Assembly (NCBI RefSeq): GCF_001468465.1
Contig: NZ_LNSA01000002.1
Coordinates: forward strand, 204,409 to 268,408
DNA: 64,000 nucleotides
Source of the DNA: Sphingopyxis sp. H115
GTDB taxonomy: Bacteria; Pseudomonadota; Alphaproteobacteria; Sphingomonadales; Sphingomonadaceae
Direction of reading: 5' to 3'
Shown here: positions 62,309 to 64,000 of the stretch, one piece after another
Position numbering within the stretch: position 1 is the first letter of the stretch
Layout of the letters: each line of letters begins with the position of its first letter
The notes under the pieces: generated by a model
What the model was told of the DNA's origin: nothing
Databases searched by the model: none
What the model saw: the letters and a program-made list of their open reading frames with translations, nothing else
Translations under genes and position numbers: made by a program

Positions 62309-63822
62309 CCGCCGCTCCCGCCCCGAAGCCCACGAAGAAAAAGGATCTGATGGGGCGCATCCCCGCGGGCTTCGTTCGCGCGGTGCTCCGCGGCCACAGC
62401 AGCCTCGGCCTCGCCTTCGCCGCGCTCATCTACCTCATCTGCCTGTCGGGCAGCATCGCGGTCTTTGCGCATGAGTTCCAGCGCTGGGAAAGCGCCGCCG
62501 GCCCGCACCTCGCGACCGCCAGCCCCGACGCGGTGCAGACCGCCTTCGCTGGCGCGATCGCCGCGGGCGGCCCCGGGGTCGAGCATGTCTATATCACGCT
62601 TCCCTCGCCCGACTTCCCGCGCCTCCTCCTCCACGTCGATGCCGACACCGACCGCGAATTTCTCGCCGACGCGGCGGGCAAGATCGCCGCCGGACAGGAT
62701 TTCGCGTGGACCGAGTTCATCACGCGCCTCCACATCAACCTCCACCTCCCCATCACCTGGGGCGTCTTCCTCGTCGGGCTGATTGGCGTCGCGCTCCTGT
62801 CCTCGCTCGTCTCGGGCATCCTCGCGCACCCGCGTATCTTCCGCGACGCCTTCCACCTCCGGCTCGGCGGGTCGAAGCGGCTGCAGGAGGCCGATCTCCA
62901 CAACCGGCTCGGTGTATGGGCGCTGCCCTTTCACATCATCATCTCGCTCACCGGCGCTTTCCTCGGCCTCACGACGATCATCGTCGGGGTGCTCGGCATG
63001 GCGATGTTCAACGGCGATGCGAACAAGGTCTATGCGCTCTTCTTCCCGCCGCCGCCAGTTGACGACCCGCGCCCCGCGCCGGTGCTCGACCTCAAGCCCA
63101 TGTTCGCCAAGCTGCCGCAGGACGGCGGCCGCATCACCTATATCTTTACCGAGCATCCGACCGAGCAAGGCGGCGCCGCGCTGTTCAACGTCAAGCAGCC
63201 CGACCGCATGGCAGGCACCGACAGCTATGCCTTCCGCCGCGATGCGAGCCTCTACAATGTGCAAAAGGCGGCCGACAATAATCTCGGCGAAGATTTGCTC
63301 GGCGGCATGGGCCAGCTCCATTTCGGCTGGTTCGGCGGCGGGATCGTCAAGATCATCTATTTCGCGCTCGGGCTCGGTCTCACCTATCTCGCCGCGAGCG
63401 GGGTCAACATCTGGCTCGCGCGGCGCCGCGACAGAGGCCGCCCGGCACCGCGATGGGAACGCGCCTGGGCCGCGACCGTATGGGGCCAGCCCGCAGGCTT
63501 TGCCGCCGCCACCGTCGCCGCCATCGCGACCGCAAGCGCGCCCGCCGCGATTGGCACATGGCTCGCCGTCAGCCTCCTCTTTTTCGCCGCCGCGATCCGC
63601 CTCGCCGCGCCGAGTCTCGCGCGCGTCGGCCGCATCGCGACTGCCACGCTGACCCTGCTCGCGGTCGCGGTTCACCTGGCGCTGCGCGAAGGCCTCGCCG
63701 CCGCCGACCCGATGGCATGGATCGTCAACCTCGTGCTGGTCGCGGGCAGCGTGCTTCTGCTCGTGCCCAGCCTTCGCGCGCGCAGCCGCCCGGCCGAATC
63801 GACAGCGGCCGCGACGATATGA
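62305..63822 (+). CDS. PepSY-TM family protein of iron module 2
   Basis: This 505-residue inner-membrane protein has PepSY-associated transmembrane helices with candidate heme-ligand histidines: LRGHSSLGLAFAAL, FAHEFQRWE, FITRLHINLHLPITWG, and ADLHNRLGVWALPFHIIIS. A periplasmic PepSY-like region lies between, and three more helices at the C-terminus make it longer than the module 1 protein. Its role is likely reduction of ferric ligands imported by the adjacent receptor. The ATG at 62305 overlaps the upstream stop (ATGA). The longer frame upstream to 61564 is antisense and shadow sequence. Confidence 0.9.
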   Translation: MTAAPAPKPTKKKDLMGRIPAGFVRAVLRGHSSLGLAFAALIYLICLSGSIAVFAHEFQRWESAAGPHLATASPDAVQTAFAGAIAAGGPGVEHVYITLPSPDFPRLLLHVDADTDREFLADAAGKIAAGQDFAWTEFITRLHINLHLPITWGVFLVGLIGVALLSSLVSGILAHPRIFRDAFHLRLGGSKRLQEADLHNRLGVWALPFHIIISLTGAFLGLTTIIVGVLGMAMFNGDANKVYALFFPPPPVDDPRPAPVLDLKPMFAKLPQDGGRITYIFTEHPTEQGGAALFNVKQPDRMAGTDSYAFRRDASLYNVQKAADNNLGEDLLGGMGQLHFGWFGGGIVKIIYFALGLGLTYLAASGVNIWLARRRDRGRPAPRWERAWAATVWGQPAGFAAATVAAIATASAPAAIGTWLAVSLLFFAAAIRLAAPSLARVGRIATATLTLLAVAVHLALREGLAAADPMAWIVNLVLVAGSVLLLVPSLRARSRPAESTAAATI

Positions 63823-63944
63823 TCATTCCCCGTGCGAACCCGCCGGGCGCCCGTGAAGCCTCGCTCGAAAGCGGCGATGATCTGGTCGCCGCAGCGAGCG
63901 CCGGCCTCTCGCCCCTGCGCGCGCCGCGATCATGGGGAGATTGA
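63819..63944 (+). CDS. Possible 41-residue ORF overlapping the PepSY stop
   Basis: An ATG overlaps the PepSY stop as ATGA and opens a 41-residue frame (IIPRANPPGAREASLESGDD and onward). No transmembrane segment or known motif is present. The ATGA overlap resembles the coupled genes in the rest of the window, but the length and lack of similarity make it doubtful. The last 56 bases of the window hold nothing recognisable. Confidence 0.3.
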   Translation: MIIPRANPPGAREASLESGDDLVAAASAGLSPLRAPRSWGD

Positions 63945-64000
63945 GCGGCCGCGAAAGTCCATGGTCACCCGACCTCCCGCCATTCTCCCACCCCCAAATC

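Overview
The window is GC-rich, densely coded alphaproteobacterial chromosome and looks like a sphingomonad, most likely Sphingopyxis or a close relative. The evidence is: an XrtA/PEP-CTERM-type exopolysaccharide locus, F1 ATP synthase genes separated from the FO genes, an NDUFA12-type Complex I accessory subunit, several TonB-dependent receptors of sphingomonad and caulobacter types, and frequent ATGA or TGATG gene overlaps. I see no rRNA, tRNA, CRISPR array, insertion sequence, integrase or phage gene, so this is ordinary chromosome with a few accessory modules.

Layout. 1-3.1 kb: edge of an XrtA (exosortase A) polysaccharide locus, with an unrecognised membrane protein cut by the window edge, a glycosyltransferase, a small ORF and an O-antigen-ligase-like protein. 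3.1-8.1 kb: topoisomerase IB, an MscS channel, then a fatty-acid/oxidation-like block (MaoC hydratase, thiolase, carboxymuconolactone decarboxylase family, antibiotic-biosynthesis monooxygenase family). 8.1-10.1 kb: soxR diverging from a VOC/glyoxalase gene across a readable SoxR-type promoter, then a PPOX-family protein and a small membrane protein. 10-23 kb: dipeptide epimerase, YkvA-like protein, priA, two paralogous exported HExxH/TPR proteins flanking a PEP-mutase-like gene, DUF1203-ada, a membrane-anchored trypsin-like protease, two hydrolases and a lipoprotein. 23-28.3 kb: atpHAGDC with a clear terminator. 28.4-35.7 kb: lone cpaF, an exported methyltransferase-like protein, aat, DUF2155, NDUFA12-like, DUF192, recX and a fatty-acyl-AMP ligase.

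36-45 kb: a GGDEF-EAL protein, a secreted CHAP protein, DUF3297, a TonB receptor, and a two-gene unit in which a collagen-like lipoprotein is followed eight bases later by a two-partner-secretion (TpsB) outer-membrane transporter. 45.5-49 kb and 59.3-63.9 kb: two iron-uptake-like modules, each combining a PepSY-TM protein, a small membrane protein and a TonB receptor. Each is preceded by the same dyad (CTATTG, 11 bases, CAATAG), which looks like a Fur-family operator. 49.2-53.1 kb: a translationally overlapping ku-mgtC-ligD operon for non-homologous end joining. 53.2-59.3 kb: a large TonB receptor, an AraC regulator divergent from a short-chain dehydrogenase, and a low-temperature-requirement-A-like membrane protein with a small partner.

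Most promising for follow-up: the collagen-like/TpsB pair; the shared Fur-like dyad linking the two PepSY/TonB modules; aat, which has no ATG/GTG/TTG start upstream of its conserved N-terminus and overlaps the upstream stop as CTGA, while its 3' end overlaps DUF2155 antisense by 220 bp; and the paired HExxH/TPR proteins.
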